A DNA stretch of 64,000 nucleotides from Pseudomonas lurida (GCF_002563895.1 NZ_PDJB01000001.1:38501-102500); one strand, 5' to 3'; counted from the first letter of the stretch, positions 18,812 to 28,319 are shown. Notes: generated by a model not told the origin, from the sequence alone. Translations and numbers: made by a program.

Positions 18812-19600
18812 CTACACCCCTCGACGGGGCAGGACAAAACTCAGCAGAAACAGGGCGGCGGCCGTGACCACTATCGATGGGCCGGCCGGCGTGTCCTTGA
18901 ACCAGGACAGCGCCAAGCCACCGCACACTGCAAGCATCCCCAACAGGCTGGCGCCGATCGCCATTTGCTCCGGCGAACGGGCATGGCGCTGGGCAGCGGC
19001 TGCAGGAATGATCAGCAACGACGTGATCAACAATACGCCCACTATCTTCATCGCGACAGCAATCACCACGGCGATCAACAGCATCAGGGCCATGCGCAGG
19101 CTCGGCACGGGCAAGCCTTCCACCGTCGCCAGTTCTTCGTGCACGGTAATCGCCAACAGTGGGCGCCACAGGGCTACCAGCAGCAGCAGTACCGCCGCGC
19201 TGCCGCCGAGGATCCACGCAAGGTCGGTGGGGCTGATCGCCAGCAGGTCGCCGAACAGGTAGGCCATCAAGTCGATGCGCACTTCGTGCATGAAGCTCAG
19301 CACCACCAGGCCCAGGGACAGCGTGCTCGGCGCCAGGATGCCCAGCAAGGTGTCGGAAGCCAGGGGCTGACGCTGTTGCAGGGTCACCAGCAGCACCGCC
19401 AGGAGCAGGCAGCCCACCGTCACGGCGATGGTCGGGCTGACATCCAGCAAGAAGCCCATGGCCACGCCCAACAGCGCAGCATGTGACAACGTGTCGCCGA
19501 AATAAGCCATGCGCCGCCAGACCACGAACGAGCCCAACGGGCCCGCTACCAACGCCAAAGCCAAGCCTGCCAGCAGGGCGTAAAGCAGAAAATCAGCCAT
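18812..19600 (-). CDS. znuB: zinc ABC transporter permease
   Basis: 262 residues, ABC-3 family with about eight membrane helices ([56 protein letters not shown]). Start at 19600; the gene begins 8 bases before the znuC stop, so it is coupled to znuC. Carries Zn2+ across the inner membrane. Confidence 0.95.
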   Translation of the reverse strand: MADFLLYALLAGLALALVAGPLGSFVVWRRMAYFGDTLSHAALLGVAMGFLLDVSPTIAVTVGCLLLAVLLVTLQQRQPLASDTLLGILAPSTLSLGLVVLSFMHEVRIDLMAYLFGDLLAISPTDLAWILGGSAAVLLLLVALWRPLLAITVHEELATVEGLPVPSLRMALMLLIAVVIAVAMKIVGVLLITSLLIIPAAAAQRHARSPEQMAIGASLLGMLAVCGGLALSWFKDTPAGPSIVVTAAALFLLSFVLPRRGV

Positions 19601-20378
19601 GCTTGCAGCTATCTCCATGAACGTGGGTGTGAGGGGGGGTAGGATCGTCCACCACGGCGCCATGCAAATCGTGGGCGTGGTCGTGATGGTGGTGATAAAT
19701 CGCCAGGCTCTGGGCGTTCTTGCCGAATAGCTCGACGAACGCCGGGTCACCGCTGACTTGCTCAGGGTGACCGGAGCAGCACACGTGACGGTTGAGGCAC
19801 ACCACCTGGTCGGTCGTGCTCATCACCAGGTGCAAATCGTGGGACACCATCAGCACGCCACAGCCATGGCGGTCGCGCAGGCGAGTGATCAGGCTGTACA
19901 GCTCGGCCTGGCCGGCGACATCGACGCCTTGTACGGGCTCATCCAGCACCAGCAGTTCCGGCTCGCGCAACAGGGCGCGGGCCAGCAGCACGCGCTGCAT
20001 TTCGCCGCCGGAGATGCTTTGCACCGGGCTGTCGATCACCTGTTCAGCGCCGACTTCCTTGAGCGCTGCCTGGGCACGGGCGCGGTCAACCCCCGGCACC
20101 AGGCGCAGGAAGCGCAGCACGGACAGTGGCAGTGTCGGGTCCACGTGCAGCTTTTGCGGCATGTAGCCGACGCGCAGTTTGGGTTTGCGCCAGACGCTGC
20201 CGGTGTCGGGCTTGAGCAAGCCGAGTACGGCACGCACCAGGGTGGTCTTGCCAGCGCCGTTGGGGCCGATCAGGGTGACGATCTGCCCAGGCTCCACGCT
20301 CATTGCGATGTTATCCAGCACGTTTTGCCCGGCAAACGTGACCCCGACTTTCTCCAGGCGGATTAACGCGTTGCTCAT
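19593..20378 (-). CDS. znuC: zinc ABC transporter ATP-binding protein
   Basis: 261 residues. Walker [10 protein letters not shown], signature SGGEMQR, Walker B LLVLDEP and switch His VSHD. The C-terminal ~35 residues are a histidine-rich tail ([14 protein letters not shown]... [12 protein letters not shown]) that could bind zinc at the cytoplasmic side. Start 20378 overlaps the zur stop (TGATG). Confidence 0.95.
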   Translation of the reverse strand: MSNALIRLEKVGVTFAGQNVLDNIAMSVEPGQIVTLIGPNGAGKTTLVRAVLGLLKPDTGSVWRKPKLRVGYMPQKLHVDPTLPLSVLRFLRLVPGVDRARAQAALKEVGAEQVIDSPVQSISGGEMQRVLLARALLREPELLVLDEPVQGVDVAGQAELYSLITRLRDRHGCGVLMVSHDLHLVMSTTDQVVCLNRHVCCSGHPEQVSGDPAFVELFGKNAQSLAIYHHHHDHAHDLHGAVVDDPTPPHTHVHGDSCKHG

Positions 20379-20860
20379 CAAGCCCCCTGGCAGCCCGAGC
20401 ACAGGCCGACCACTTCGACCGTTTGCCCTTCGACCTGGAAGCCGACCTCGGCAGAGCTTTTGACGATGGCGTCGCTGATGCTTTTCTGTTCAAGCTCGAT
20501 GGCGGCGTGGCATTCGCGGCAGATCAGGAATTGGCCCTGATGCGCGTGTTCCGGGTGGCTGCAGCCAACAAAGGCGTTCAGCGAGGCAATGCGGTGCACC
20601 AGGCCGTTTTCGAGCAAAAAGTCCAGCGCGCGGTACACGGTCGGCGGCGCTGCGCGACGGCCATCTTGCTCGCTGAGCACGCCGAGAATGTCGTAGGCAC
20701 CCAGTGGCTTGTGGCTCTGCCACACCAACTCCAGCACGCGGCGACGCAAGGCGGTCAGGCGCAACCCCTTCTGTGTGCACAGGGTGTCGGCCTCCGACAG
20801 CGCGGTATGCACGCAGTGAGAGTGGTCATGGGGACGGCTGGCAAGCGGTGTTTTAGGCAT
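20378..20860 (-). CDS. zur: zinc uptake regulator Zur (Fur family)
   Basis: 160 residues. Winged helix near residues 30-85 ([45 protein letters not shown]) followed by the metal-binding dimer domain with [20 protein letters not shown] and C-terminal CSGC. With Zn it represses the znu genes. First gene of zur-znuC-znuB; divergent from znuA across 67 bases that hold a candidate Zur box. Confidence 0.95.
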   Translation of the reverse strand: MPKTPLASRPHDHSHCVHTALSEADTLCTQKGLRLTALRRRVLELVWQSHKPLGAYDILGVLSEQDGRRAAPPTVYRALDFLLENGLVHRIASLNAFVGCSHPEHAHQGQFLICRECHAAIELEQKSISDAIVKSSAEVGFQVEGQTVEVVGLCSGCQGA

Positions 20861-20886
20861 GAGCGGCGACAGATATTTGATAGAGA

Positions 20887-20901
20887 CGTTATTATGTTAC
20901 C
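20887..20901. promoter_or_regulatory. candidate Zur box between zur and znuA
   Basis: GTTATTATGTTAC (20888-20900) matches 10 of 12 fixed bases of the Zur consensus GTTATA-n-TATAAC. It sits in the middle of the 67-base divergent promoter region, where one operator could control both transcripts. Assigned by eye from the known consensus. Confidence 0.55.
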
Positions 20902-20927
20902 CGTTCCTACGCCATTGAGTGGTCATC

Positions 20928-21848
20928 GTGTCCCGACTTTTTCCCGTTTTTGTCGTATTTGTCACCAGTTTGTTCATCGCTGGCACCGCTCAGGCCGAGG
21001 TCAAGGTACTGACCAGCATCAAGCCATTGCAGTTGATTGCCGCTGCCGTGCAGGACGGCGTGGCGGTTCCCGAGGTGCTGCTGCCGCCGGGTGCATCGCC
21101 GCATAACTATGCGTTGCGACCATCCGACGTACGGCGTGTGCAGTCGGTGGACCTGCTGTACTGGATCGGCCCGGATATGGAGAGTTTCCTGCCGCGCGTG
21201 TTGAAAGGTCGTACGGCAGCAACGGTGGCCGTGCAGGATCTTCCCGGTATGAAGCTCCGTCGATTCGCCGAAGATAGCCACTCGCACGCCGACGATGCCG
21301 ACGAACACGATCACGATCATCGCCCTGGCAGCCTGGACGCGCACCTGTGGTTATCGACCGTGAACGCGCGTGTGATTGCAGCACGCATGGCGACTGACCT
21401 GGCCGCCGCCGATCCGGCCAATGCCGCACGTTACCAGCGCAACGTGAAGGCCTTCGATGAGCGCCTGGATGCTCTGGATGCTCGACTCAAGGCACGCCTG
21501 GCGCCGATTGGCAGCAAGCCGTATTTCGTGTTCCACGAGGCCTTCGATTACTTCGAAGACGCTTACGGGCTCAAGCATGCCGGTGTGTTCAGCGTTGCCG
21601 CAGAGGTGCAGCCCGGCGCCCAGCACGTAGCCGCGATGCGTACGCGTTTGCAGGAGGTGGGCAAGACGTGTGTGTTCAGTGAGCCGCCATTGCGTCCGCG
21701 GCTGGCTGAAACGCTGGTCGCCGGTTTGCCGGTGAAGCTGGCGGAGTTGGATGCGTTGGGTGGCTACACGTCGGCCACGGCTCAAGGCTACGAGCAGGTG
21801 TTGGAGAAGTTGGGGAATGATCTGGCGGGTTGCCTGGAATCGCTCTGA
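20928..21848 (+). CDS. znuA: zinc ABC transporter substrate-binding protein
   Basis: 306 residues from GTG 20928, preceded by GAGTGG; a second GTG nine bases earlier is also in frame. Signal peptide ends AGTAQA-EV. Zinc-site histidines fit SPHNYALRPSD, DAHLWLS and VFHEAFDYF. A His/Asp-rich loop (HSHADDADEHDHDH, ~residues 114-127) is typical of ZnuA. Captures Zn2+ in the periplasm for ZnuBC. Confidence 0.94.
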   Translation: MSRLFPVFVVFVTSLFIAGTAQAEVKVLTSIKPLQLIAAAVQDGVAVPEVLLPPGASPHNYALRPSDVRRVQSVDLLYWIGPDMESFLPRVLKGRTAATVAVQDLPGMKLRRFAEDSHSHADDADEHDHDHRPGSLDAHLWLSTVNARVIAARMATDLAAADPANAARYQRNVKAFDERLDALDARLKARLAPIGSKPYFVFHEAFDYFEDAYGLKHAGVFSVAAEVQPGAQHVAAMRTRLQEVGKTCVFSEPPLRPRLAETLVAGLPVKLAELDALGGYTSATAQGYEQVLEKLGNDLAGCLESL

Positions 21849-21864
21849 CCGCCAGCCCCGGTCT

Positions 21865-21912
21865 CATGTGGGAGCTGGCGTGCCTGTGACGCCGTCAGGT
21901 CAGCCAGCTTCC
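21865..21912. repeat. decayed REPIN-like inverted repeat
   Basis: ATGTGGGAGCTGGCGTGCC and an imperfect inverse (CAGGTCAGCCAGCTTCCCC) lie between the convergent znuA and thrB stops. The match to the local REP core is clear in the first half and eroded in the second. Confidence 0.45.
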
Positions 21913-21931
21913 CCGTCGACCCGCTGGTGTT

Positions 21932-22885
21932 CTAGAGCGCGAACGGCAGTTGGACGGTTACCTGCTGGCGCTGCACCAGCCGATGCTCGAACTCCGCCGG
22001 GTCATGGATCAACACATCCTGCCCGGCAAATGATTCGGCTGCGATCAGGCGCGACAGCCAGAACCGCACGCAGGCTACGCGCAGCATGGTCGGCCACAAC
22101 TCCGCTTCCCTGGCGGTAAATGGCCGCAGGCCTGCGTAGGCGCCCAGCAATGCCCGAGCGCGTTGCCCATCAATCACGCCATCGGCGTCCGAGCACCAGT
22201 CATTCAAGGCGATCGCCACGTCATAGAGCATTGGCCCGGAGCAGGCGTTGTAGAAGTCGATCAGGCCCGTGAGATGCGTGCCTTCGAACATCGCGTTATC
22301 GCGAAACAGGTCGGCGTGAACGTTGGCGCGTGGCAGCGCGAGGATCTGGGCCTTGTGCGCTTCGATCTCGGTCAGCGCCTCTTGCAGCAGTCGCTGCTGT
22401 GCATCGTTCAAGTGCGAAATGAGTTGCGCGCCTTCGCTGAGCATCCAGTCCAGGCCGCGATCGGTCCTGCGTTCCAGCACCTTTTCGCCTTGCGTTGCCA
22501 GGTGCAGGTGGCCAAGCAGGTCGCCCACCTGGGCACAGTGCTGGGCATTGGCGTCCTTGATGTGCTTGCCGGCCAGGCGCGGTTGCAGCAGGGCCGGTTT
22601 ACCCTTCAGTTCGCGCAGGGCCACGCCATCGGTGGTGCGCAGGGCGTAGGGCACGGGCAGTTCGGCGTCGTGCAGCACGTCGAGCAATTCGATGAAGAAG
22701 GGCATTTCTGCGACCGGGCCGCGTTCAACCAGGGTCAGGACGAACTCGCCCTGCTCCAGGCTGATAAAGAAATTGGTGTTTTCACTGCCGGCGGCAATCC
22801 CCTGGAAGTCGATCAGGCGGCCGAGCCCGTAAGGGGCGAGAAAGGTTTCCAGCTCGGGCCGAGCCAGGGGGGTGAACACAGACAT
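21932..22885 (-). CDS. thrB: homoserine kinase (APH-fold type)
   Basis: 317 residues; start at 22885 (MSVFTPLARPELE). This is the pseudomonad ThrB of the aminoglycoside-phosphotransferase fold, not the GHMP kinase of enterics. Catalytic loop NVHADLFRDN (~residues 189-198) and metal-binding GLIDFYNACSGPMLYDVA follow the Brenner pattern HxDxxxxN / D. It phosphorylates homoserine in threonine synthesis. 56 bases downstream of the DUF2782 gene on the same strand. Confidence 0.93.
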   Translation of the reverse strand: MSVFTPLARPELETFLAPYGLGRLIDFQGIAAGSENTNFFISLEQGEFVLTLVERGPVAEMPFFIELLDVLHDAELPVPYALRTTDGVALRELKGKPALLQPRLAGKHIKDANAQHCAQVGDLLGHLHLATQGEKVLERRTDRGLDWMLSEGAQLISHLNDAQQRLLQEALTEIEAHKAQILALPRANVHADLFRDNAMFEGTHLTGLIDFYNACSGPMLYDVAIALNDWCSDADGVIDGQRARALLGAYAGLRPFTAREAELWPTMLRVACVRFWLSRLIAAESFAGQDVLIHDPAEFEHRLVQRQQVTVQLPFAL

Positions 22886-22941
22886 GGTTAAAACTGCCAG
22901 TACGGGCGCCGCGGTGCGCGGCGCCAATTGATGTTAAGAAA

Positions 22942-23232
22942 TCATTTCCATTCGAAGATCTTCCATGACGGGATCAGCATATCCGGCTGGTCAGAGCGGA
23001 TGAAGTTCGCATCGGTTCCGTCCGCACGCACCAGGAAATACGGGGGTGCCCCCTTCGGTGTCACCTTGATTGCGTACAGGAAACCATTCTGGCGGTACTC
23101 CTGGATGGTCTTGTCGCCCTCCGTGCGAATGGTCACTTCCGGATCGCCTCCGGGGGCGTCGTCTGCCGCCATGGCAGCCATCGGAGCGAGTGCAATCAAG
23201 CCGGTCAACAGCAGGCGATTGAATGTACGCAT
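22942..23232 (-). CDS. DUF2782 periplasmic protein (PA5494-like)
   Basis: 96 residues with a signal peptide ending AAMA-ADD. The mature ~70 residues hold the family core VTIRTEGDKTIQEYRQNGFLYAIKVTP and the PYFLVRADG segment. Function unknown. It is divergent from polA (74 bases between starts) and probably cotranscribed with thrB, an arrangement kept across Pseudomonas. Confidence 0.88.
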   Translation of the reverse strand: MRTFNRLLLTGLIALAPMAAMAADDAPGGDPEVTIRTEGDKTIQEYRQNGFLYAIKVTPKGAPPYFLVRADGTDANFIRSDQPDMLIPSWKIFEWK

Positions 23233-23306
23233 GATAACCTTGTCCCTTTGTCGTCATTGGTCCGGCTATTCTAGCGCCTGACCCGCCGAAAAGGTTGATT
23301 CTGCTC

Positions 23307-26084
23307 ATGAGCCAAGCACCCCTCGTCCTGGTGGACGGTTCTTCCTATCTGTACCGCGCCTTCCACGCGCTGCCACCGCTGACCACCTCCAAAGGCCTGC
23401 CCACCGGCGCGGTCAAGGGCGTGTTGAACATGCTCAAAAGCCTGCGCAGGCAGTATCCGGACAGCCCGTTCGCGGTGGTGTTCGACGCCAAGGGTGGGAC
23501 CTTTCGCGATGACATGTATGCCGAATACAAGGCCAACCGCCCCAGCATGCCCGATGACATGCGACTGCAGATCGAGCCCCTGCACCAGAGCGTGATCGCC
23601 CTGGGGTTCCCGCTGTTGTGCGTCGAAGGCGTCGAGGCCGATGACGTGATCGGCACCCTGGCCCGCAGCAGTGCGGCCGCTGACCGTCCGGTGGTGATTT
23701 CCACTGGGGACAAGGACATGGCCCAACTGGTCGACGGGCACATTACCTTGGTCAACACCATGACCGGTAGCGCCATGGACGTTGAGGGCGTGAAGGAGAA
23801 ATTCGGCGTCGCTCCCGAGCAGATCATCGACTACCTGGCATTGATGGGCGATTCCTCCGACAACATCCCGGGCGTCCCGGGCATCGGTCCGAAGACCGCT
23901 TCGGGCTTGCTGGTCGGCGTGAACGGTGGCCTCAAAGAGCTGTATGAGCAGCTGGATATTGTGCCGACCCTGCCTATCCGCGGGGCGAAGACGCTGCCAG
24001 CGAAGCTGGAAGAGCACAAGGAGATGGCCTTCTTGTCCTATCAGCTGGCGACGATCAAGGTCGATGTACCGCTGGACGTGGGCCTGGAAGATCTGCACCT
24101 GATCGAACCCGACCGTGAAAAGCTGCTGGAGCTGTACACGCTGCTGGAGTTCAAGAGCTGGTATGAAGAGATCCAGCGCGACGCCAAGCGGGTTGAGCTC
24201 AAGGCGGCTCCTGTTGTTGAAGAGGTCATTGAAACTGTGGCGCCGGCAGAGGCGACCTACACCACCATCCTCGACCAAGCGACGTTCGACGTCTGGCTGA
24301 AGAAACTCAACGACGCCACGCTGTTCGCCTTCGACACCGAAACCACCGGGATCGACGCCCAGCGCGCCCAGTTGGTGGGGGTCTCCTTCGCTGTGCAGCC
24401 CCATGAAGCGGCCTACATCCCACTGATCCACTCCTACATCGGCGCGCCGGAGCAGTTGGACCGCGACACCGTGCTGCTGGCCCTGAAACCATTGCTGGAA
24501 GACCCGACCAAGCTCAAGGTCGGCCAGCACGCCAAGTTCGACATGAACATCCTGGCCAACTGCGCCATCGGCGGCGACCCGGCACACGGCATTACCGTGC
24601 GTGGCATCGCGTTCGACACCATGCTCGAATCCTACGTGCTGAACGCCACCGCAACGCGGCATGACATGGACAGCCTGGCCAAGAAATACCTGGACTACGA
24701 CACCGTCGCCTTCCAGGACATCGCTGGCAAGGGCGCCAAGCAGCTGACCTTCGATCAGATCGCGCTGGAGCAGGCCGGCCCCTATGCGGCGGAAGACGCC
24801 GATGTGACCTTGCGTCTGCATCAGGCGCTGTTTGCGCAACTGAGCGCCCTCCCTAGCCTGGCAAGTGTACTCACGGATATCGAGATGCCGTTGGTGCCGG
24901 TGCTGGCCCGTATCGAGCGCCAGGGCGCGCTGGTCGACAAGGATCTGCTGGGCATCCAGAGTATCGAGCTGGGCAACAAGATGGTCGAACTCGAGCGCCA
25001 GGCGTTCGAGATCGCCGGTGAGGAGTTCAACTTGGGTTCGCCCAAGCAACTGGGTGCGATCCTGTACGAAAAACTCGGCCTGCCGGTGTTGAAAAAAACC
25101 GGCAAGGGCCAGGCGTCGACGGCCGAAGAAGTGCTGGCAAAGCTCGCCGAAGATGACTACCCGCTGCCCAAGGTGCTGATGCAGTACCGCAGCATGAGCA
25201 AGCTGAAAAGCACCTACACCGATCGCCTGCCGGAACAGATCAACCCGCGCACCGGGCGTATCCACACGTCCTATCACCAGGCGGTGGCAGCGACTGGGCG
25301 GTTGTCTTCCAGTGATCCGAACCTGCAGAACATCCCGGTGCGTACCGCCGAAGGTCGGCGGATTCGCCAGGCGTTCATCGCGCCCAAAGGCTACAAACTG
25401 CTGGCGGCGGATTATTCCCAGATCGAGCTGCGGATCATGGCGCACCTGTCCAAAGACGAAGGGTTGATGAATGCCTTCCGTCACAACCTCGACGTACACA
25501 CGGCCACCGCGGCCGAGGTGTTTAAGGTTGAGCTGTGCGATGTCACTTCCGACCAGCGTCGCAGTGCCAAGGCGATCAACTTCGGTTTGATCTACGGCAT
25601 GGGCGCGCAGAAGCTTGGCAAGGACATTGGCGTCGATACCAAGACGGCCAAGGCCTACATCGATGTGTATTTCGCCCGTTATCCCGGGGTTCGCGAGTAC
25701 ATGGAGCGCACCCGTGCCCAGGCATCCGATCAAGGCTTCGTCGAGACTTTCTTCGGTCGCCGCCTCTACTTGCCGGATATCCATTCCAACAAGCCCCAGG
25801 AGCGCGCGGCCGCAGAGCGCACCGCGATCAACGCGCCGATGCAGGGCACGGCGGCAGACATCATCAAGAAAGCCATGGTGCTGGTGGACAACTGGCTGGC
25901 CGATTCAGGCCTGGATGCCAAGGTGATCCTGCAGGTGCACGACGAATTGGTGCTGGAAGTGCGCGAGGACCTGGTCGCGCAAGTCAGCGAGAAGATTCGC
26001 GAGCACATGAGTGCCGCTGCCCAGCTGGACGTGCCGTTGCTGGTGGAAGTGGGCGTGGGCGATAACTGGGACGAAGCGCACTGA
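23307..26084 (+). CDS. polA: DNA polymerase I
   Basis: 925 residues; ATG 23307 (MSQAPLVLVDGSSYLYRAFH) is chosen over the TTG at 23295. Three domains: 5' nuclease (~1-290, with DKDMAQLV and GIGPKTA), 3'-5' exonuclease (~310-500, intact FAFDTETTGID), and the family A polymerase (~520-925) with motif A DYSQIELRIMAHLS, motif B RRSAKAINFGLIYGMG and motif C QVHDELVLEV. Fills gaps in repair and lagging-strand maturation. Followed by a hairpin and the ErsA sRNA. Confidence 0.98.
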   Translation: MSQAPLVLVDGSSYLYRAFHALPPLTTSKGLPTGAVKGVLNMLKSLRRQYPDSPFAVVFDAKGGTFRDDMYAEYKANRPSMPDDMRLQIEPLHQSVIALGFPLLCVEGVEADDVIGTLARSSAAADRPVVISTGDKDMAQLVDGHITLVNTMTGSAMDVEGVKEKFGVAPEQIIDYLALMGDSSDNIPGVPGIGPKTASGLLVGVNGGLKELYEQLDIVPTLPIRGAKTLPAKLEEHKEMAFLSYQLATIKVDVPLDVGLEDLHLIEPDREKLLELYTLLEFKSWYEEIQRDAKRVELKAAPVVEEVIETVAPAEATYTTILDQATFDVWLKKLNDATLFAFDTETTGIDAQRAQLVGVSFAVQPHEAAYIPLIHSYIGAPEQLDRDTVLLALKPLLEDPTKLKVGQHAKFDMNILANCAIGGDPAHGITVRGIAFDTMLESYVLNATATRHDMDSLAKKYLDYDTVAFQDIAGKGAKQLTFDQIALEQAGPYAAEDADVTLRLHQALFAQLSALPSLASVLTDIEMPLVPVLARIERQGALVDKDLLGIQSIELGNKMVELERQAFEIAGEEFNLGSPKQLGAILYEKLGLPVLKKTGKGQASTAEEVLAKLAEDDYPLPKVLMQYRSMSKLKSTYTDRLPEQINPRTGRIHTSYHQAVAATGRLSSSDPNLQNIPVRTAEGRRIRQAFIAPKGYKLLAADYSQIELRIMAHLSKDEGLMNAFRHNLDVHTATAAEVFKVELCDVTSDQRRSAKAINFGLIYGMGAQKLGKDIGVDTKTAKAYIDVYFARYPGVREYMERTRAQASDQGFVETFFGRRLYLPDIHSNKPQERAAAERTAINAPMQGTAADIIKKAMVLVDNWLADSGLDAKVILQVHDELVLEVREDLVAQVSEKIREHMSAAAQLDVPLLVEVGVGDNWDEAH

Positions 26085-26096
26085 TTGCGGGGATTT

Positions 26097-26117
26097 GCCA
26101 CCACGTTGCGTGGTGGC
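26097..26117 (+). other. hairpin downstream of polA
   Basis: GCCACCACG-ttg-CGTGGTGGC forms a 9-bp stem 12 bases after the polA stop. It lacks a T-run, so it is either a processing/stability element or a Rho-assisted 3' end. Confidence 0.5.
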
Positions 26118-26176
26118 AGAGTGCTTTAGTGCAGAAGGTGCCGTCAGTTATTTCCAATAGTTTTTTGAACCTGCCG

Positions 26177-26204
26177 GAACTTAACCCGTGAACTGCCACT
26201 CAGA
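26177..26204 (+). promoter_or_regulatory. AlgU (sigma22)-type promoter of ErsA
   Basis: GAACTT at 26177-26182 and TCAGA at 26200-26204 are separated by 17 bases, matching the AlgU/RpoE-type consensus GAACTT-N16/17-TCtgA. The predicted transcript start is near 26210. In P. aeruginosa ersA is known to be transcribed from an AlgU promoter at this locus. Confidence 0.75.
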
Positions 26205-26209
26205 GTTAC

Positions 26210-26340
26210 TGAATGGGTGGTGAAGCCCTTCAATGCTCCTATGTTGTGTTAAGTGTTGGCAGATATCTGGACCCCGCCCTAGCGGTCCGGAACTTGAACC
26301 CCGAACTTCCCCTCCCCATACGAAGTCCGGGGTTTTTTTT
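26210..26340 (+). ncRNA. ersA: ErsA small regulatory RNA
   Basis: Between polA and engB, the place of Spot 42 in enterics and of ErsA in Pseudomonas. The predicted RNA of ~131 nt starts after the AlgU-type promoter and ends at an intrinsic terminator: CCCCGAACTTC (26299-26309) pairs with GAAGTCCGGGG (26322-26332) with one A-C mismatch, a C-rich 12-base loop (CCCTCCCCATAC), then eight T. A second stem GGACC/GGTCC lies at 26270-26288. Size, position, promoter and C-rich loop agree with ErsA, an Hfq-dependent sRNA of envelope stress. Confidence 0.85.
26299..26340 (+). terminator. intrinsic terminator of ErsA
   Basis: An 11-position stem with one mismatch, a C-rich loop and a run of eight T (26333-26340). 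The loop itself is the likely seed region of the sRNA. It may also limit readthrough from polA towards the opposing engB gene. Confidence 0.85.
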
Positions 26341-26353
26341 GCCCGCAGAAAAG

Positions 26354-26995
26354 TTACTCCGCGATTTCCGCGCCTTTGTCTGCCAGCTCCATCCAGCCGG
26401 CCAGCACGGTGTAAGCCTCTTCCAGGCCCATGCGTTTGGGCGCCGAGAACAGCTGGATGGTGATCGCATCACCCCAGCCTTTACGGATTTCTGACTGCAC
26501 TTTGAGCAGGGTGTTCTTGGCGGCGCCGTAGGTCAGCTTGTCGGCCTTGGTCAGCAGGATATGCATCGGCATGCCGCTGGCCACAGCCCAATCGAGCATC
26601 AGCAGGTCGAAATCGGTCATCGGATGGCGGATGTCCATCATCAGAATCAAACCCTTCAAACTCTCCCGGCCACCCAGGTAAGCCTCCAGGTGACGCTGCC
26701 AATGCAGCTTCAGCGGGATAGGTACTTTTGCGTAACCGTAGCCCGGCAGGTCGACCAGACGCCGATCATCGTCTAGCTTGAAGAAATTGAGCAGTTGCGT
26801 ACGGCCCGGGGTTTTCGAGGTGCGTGCCAGGCTGGCGTGAGTCAGGGTGTTCAGCGCGCTGGACTTACCGGCGTTGGAACGACCGGCAAAGGCGACTTCA
26901 AAGCCTTCGTCATCGGGGCATTGGTCAACTTTGGCGGCGCTGAGCATAAACGTGGACTGTTGGCACAGGCCGAGGATGGGATTCTTGAGTTGCAT
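26354..26995 (-). CDS. engB: ribosome biogenesis GTPase EngB/YsxC
   Basis: 213 residues; start at 26995 ([16 protein letters not shown]). G1 GRSNAGKSS (~38-46), G2 region [15 protein letters not shown]3 DLPGYGYA and G4 TKADKL are present. The protein helps late assembly of the 50S subunit. The longer in-frame extension overlaps the promoter region shared with the divergent cytochrome gene and is not used. Confidence 0.95.
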   Translation of the reverse strand: MQLKNPILGLCQQSTFMLSAAKVDQCPDDEGFEVAFAGRSNAGKSSALNTLTHASLARTSKTPGRTQLLNFFKLDDDRRLVDLPGYGYAKVPIPLKLHWQRHLEAYLGGRESLKGLILMMDIRHPMTDFDLLMLDWAVASGMPMHILLTKADKLTYGAAKNTLLKVQSEIRKGWGDAITIQLFSAPKRMGLEEAYTVLAGWMELADKGAEIAE

Positions 26996-27187
26996 GAGTT
27001 TTCCGATGTGGGCGGTGCCGAGAAAAGGTGCGGCAAGCGGTGTCGTTTCCGTTTCAGTAGCGCCAGTATATAATGCCGCAGATTTTGTGTGTGCTTTGTC
27101 CCAGCGAAGGATGAAGTTCACGGGAGCGATAGACCTTTATTGCGCATTAGAACGCAAAACGCTCTCAAACCCTGAAATGGTCGACGT

Positions 27188-27490
27188 ATGACCAAGTGGT
27201 TGCTTGCTATCGGTGTCCTGCTCCCGCTTTACGGCGCTCAGGCTACACAGGATCCGGAAGCGGTGTACAACCGAGTTTGCGTGGCTTGCCATGCCGGCCA
27301 ACTGCCCAATGCCCCCAAGCGGGGTGATCAAGCAGCTTGGAAGCCAAGACTGGCTAAGGGCATGGACACGCTGGTGCAACACGTGACCCAGGGTTTCAAG
27401 GCAATGCCGCCGCGTGGTTTGTGCATGGACTGCAGTACTGAGGATTACCAGGCCATCATTGAGTTGATGGTGAGTAAACCCGGTAGATAA
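27188..27490 (+). CDS. monoheme cytochrome c5-type protein
   Basis: 100 residues with a signal peptide (ends GAQA-TQ). Heme site CVACH at residues 31-35 and a methionine ligand in the AMPPRGLCMDCS segment, which also holds the two extra cysteines seen in c5 cytochromes. A periplasmic electron carrier. 34 bases before the diheme c4 gene on the same strand. Confidence 0.9.
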   Translation: MTKWLLAIGVLLPLYGAQATQDPEAVYNRVCVACHAGQLPNAPKRGDQAAWKPRLAKGMDTLVQHVTQGFKAMPPRGLCMDCSTEDYQAIIELMVSKPGR

Positions 27491-27524
27491 CTCTTAAACC
27501 CCTTAGCCGTAGTTGGATTAGCTG

Positions 27525-28151
27525 ATGAACAAACTGATCGTGAGTCTGCTGTTGACCTTGGGCATCACAGGCGTCGCCGTCGCTGCAGAGGGCCCCCTAA
27601 AAGGTGATGCCACTGCCGGGCAAGCGAAAGCCGCCGTATGTGGTGCCTGCCATGGACCGGATGGTAACAGCCCGGCGCCGAACTTCCCCAAGCTGGCCGG
27701 CCAGGGTGAGCGTTACCTGACCAAGCAACTGCACGACATCAAGGATGGCAAGCGCACGGTGCTGGAAATGACCGGCTTGCTGACCAACCTCAGCGATCAG
27801 GACCTGGCAGACCTCGCGGCGTATTTTGCCAGCCAGAAAGGCAGCGTGGGAGCTGCTGATCCGAAGCTGGTGGCCCGTGGAGAAAAACTGTTCCGCGGCG
27901 GCGACCTGGAAAAAGGTCTGCCAGCCTGCACCGGCTGCCACTCGCCAAATGGCGCGGGCATAGCCGCCGCCGGCTTCCCGCATCTGAGTGGCCAGCACGC
28001 GACCTACATTGCCAAGCAGTTGACCGATTTCCGTAAGGAAGAGGCGGGACGAGCCAACGATGGCGACGCCGCGATCATGCGCACCATCGCCCGCAAGCTG
28101 AGTGATGAAGACATTGCAGCGGTCTCCAGCTACATCCAGGGCCTGCACTGA
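27525..28151 (+). CDS. diheme cytochrome c4
   Basis: 208 residues; signal peptide ends VAVA-AEG. Two cytochrome c folds in tandem with CGACH (~residues 39-43) and CTGCH (~138-142), the layout of cytochrome c4. It can feed electrons to terminal oxidases. Followed by a strong terminator at 28200. Confidence 0.95.
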   Translation: MNKLIVSLLLTLGITGVAVAAEGPLKGDATAGQAKAAVCGACHGPDGNSPAPNFPKLAGQGERYLTKQLHDIKDGKRTVLEMTGLLTNLSDQDLADLAAYFASQKGSVGAADPKLVARGEKLFRGGDLEKGLPACTGCHSPNGAGIAAAGFPHLSGQHATYIAKQLTDFRKEEAGRANDGDAAIMRTIARKLSDEDIAAVSSYIQGLH

Positions 28152-28199
28152 GGTGCATGCAACGTTAACACTCGATTAATCCGGTGATGCAAGCATAAA

Positions 28200-28226
28200 A
28201 AGGGTGGCCCAGGCCGCCCTTTTTTG
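28200..28226 (+). terminator. intrinsic terminator after cytochrome c4
   Basis: AGGGTGGCC-CA-GGCCGCCCT followed by TTTTT; about 8 stem pairs with one G-U. It ends the two-gene cytochrome unit and separates it from dsbA. Confidence 0.85.
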
Positions 28227-28319
28227 TGGCCGGTGCCGTTACACTAACGAACTCATGCCCGCGTAGACCTGTCACAACAAAGGTCGCGTGAGGCGACTTT
28301 ATTTGTCCAGGAGTAAAGC

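Noticed and set aside
23271..25784. 837-codon open frame antisense to polA
   Set aside because: High-GC shadow of polA: repetitive Gln/Val/Leu/Arg composition, no domain, no ribosome site. The polA frame has all catalytic motifs.
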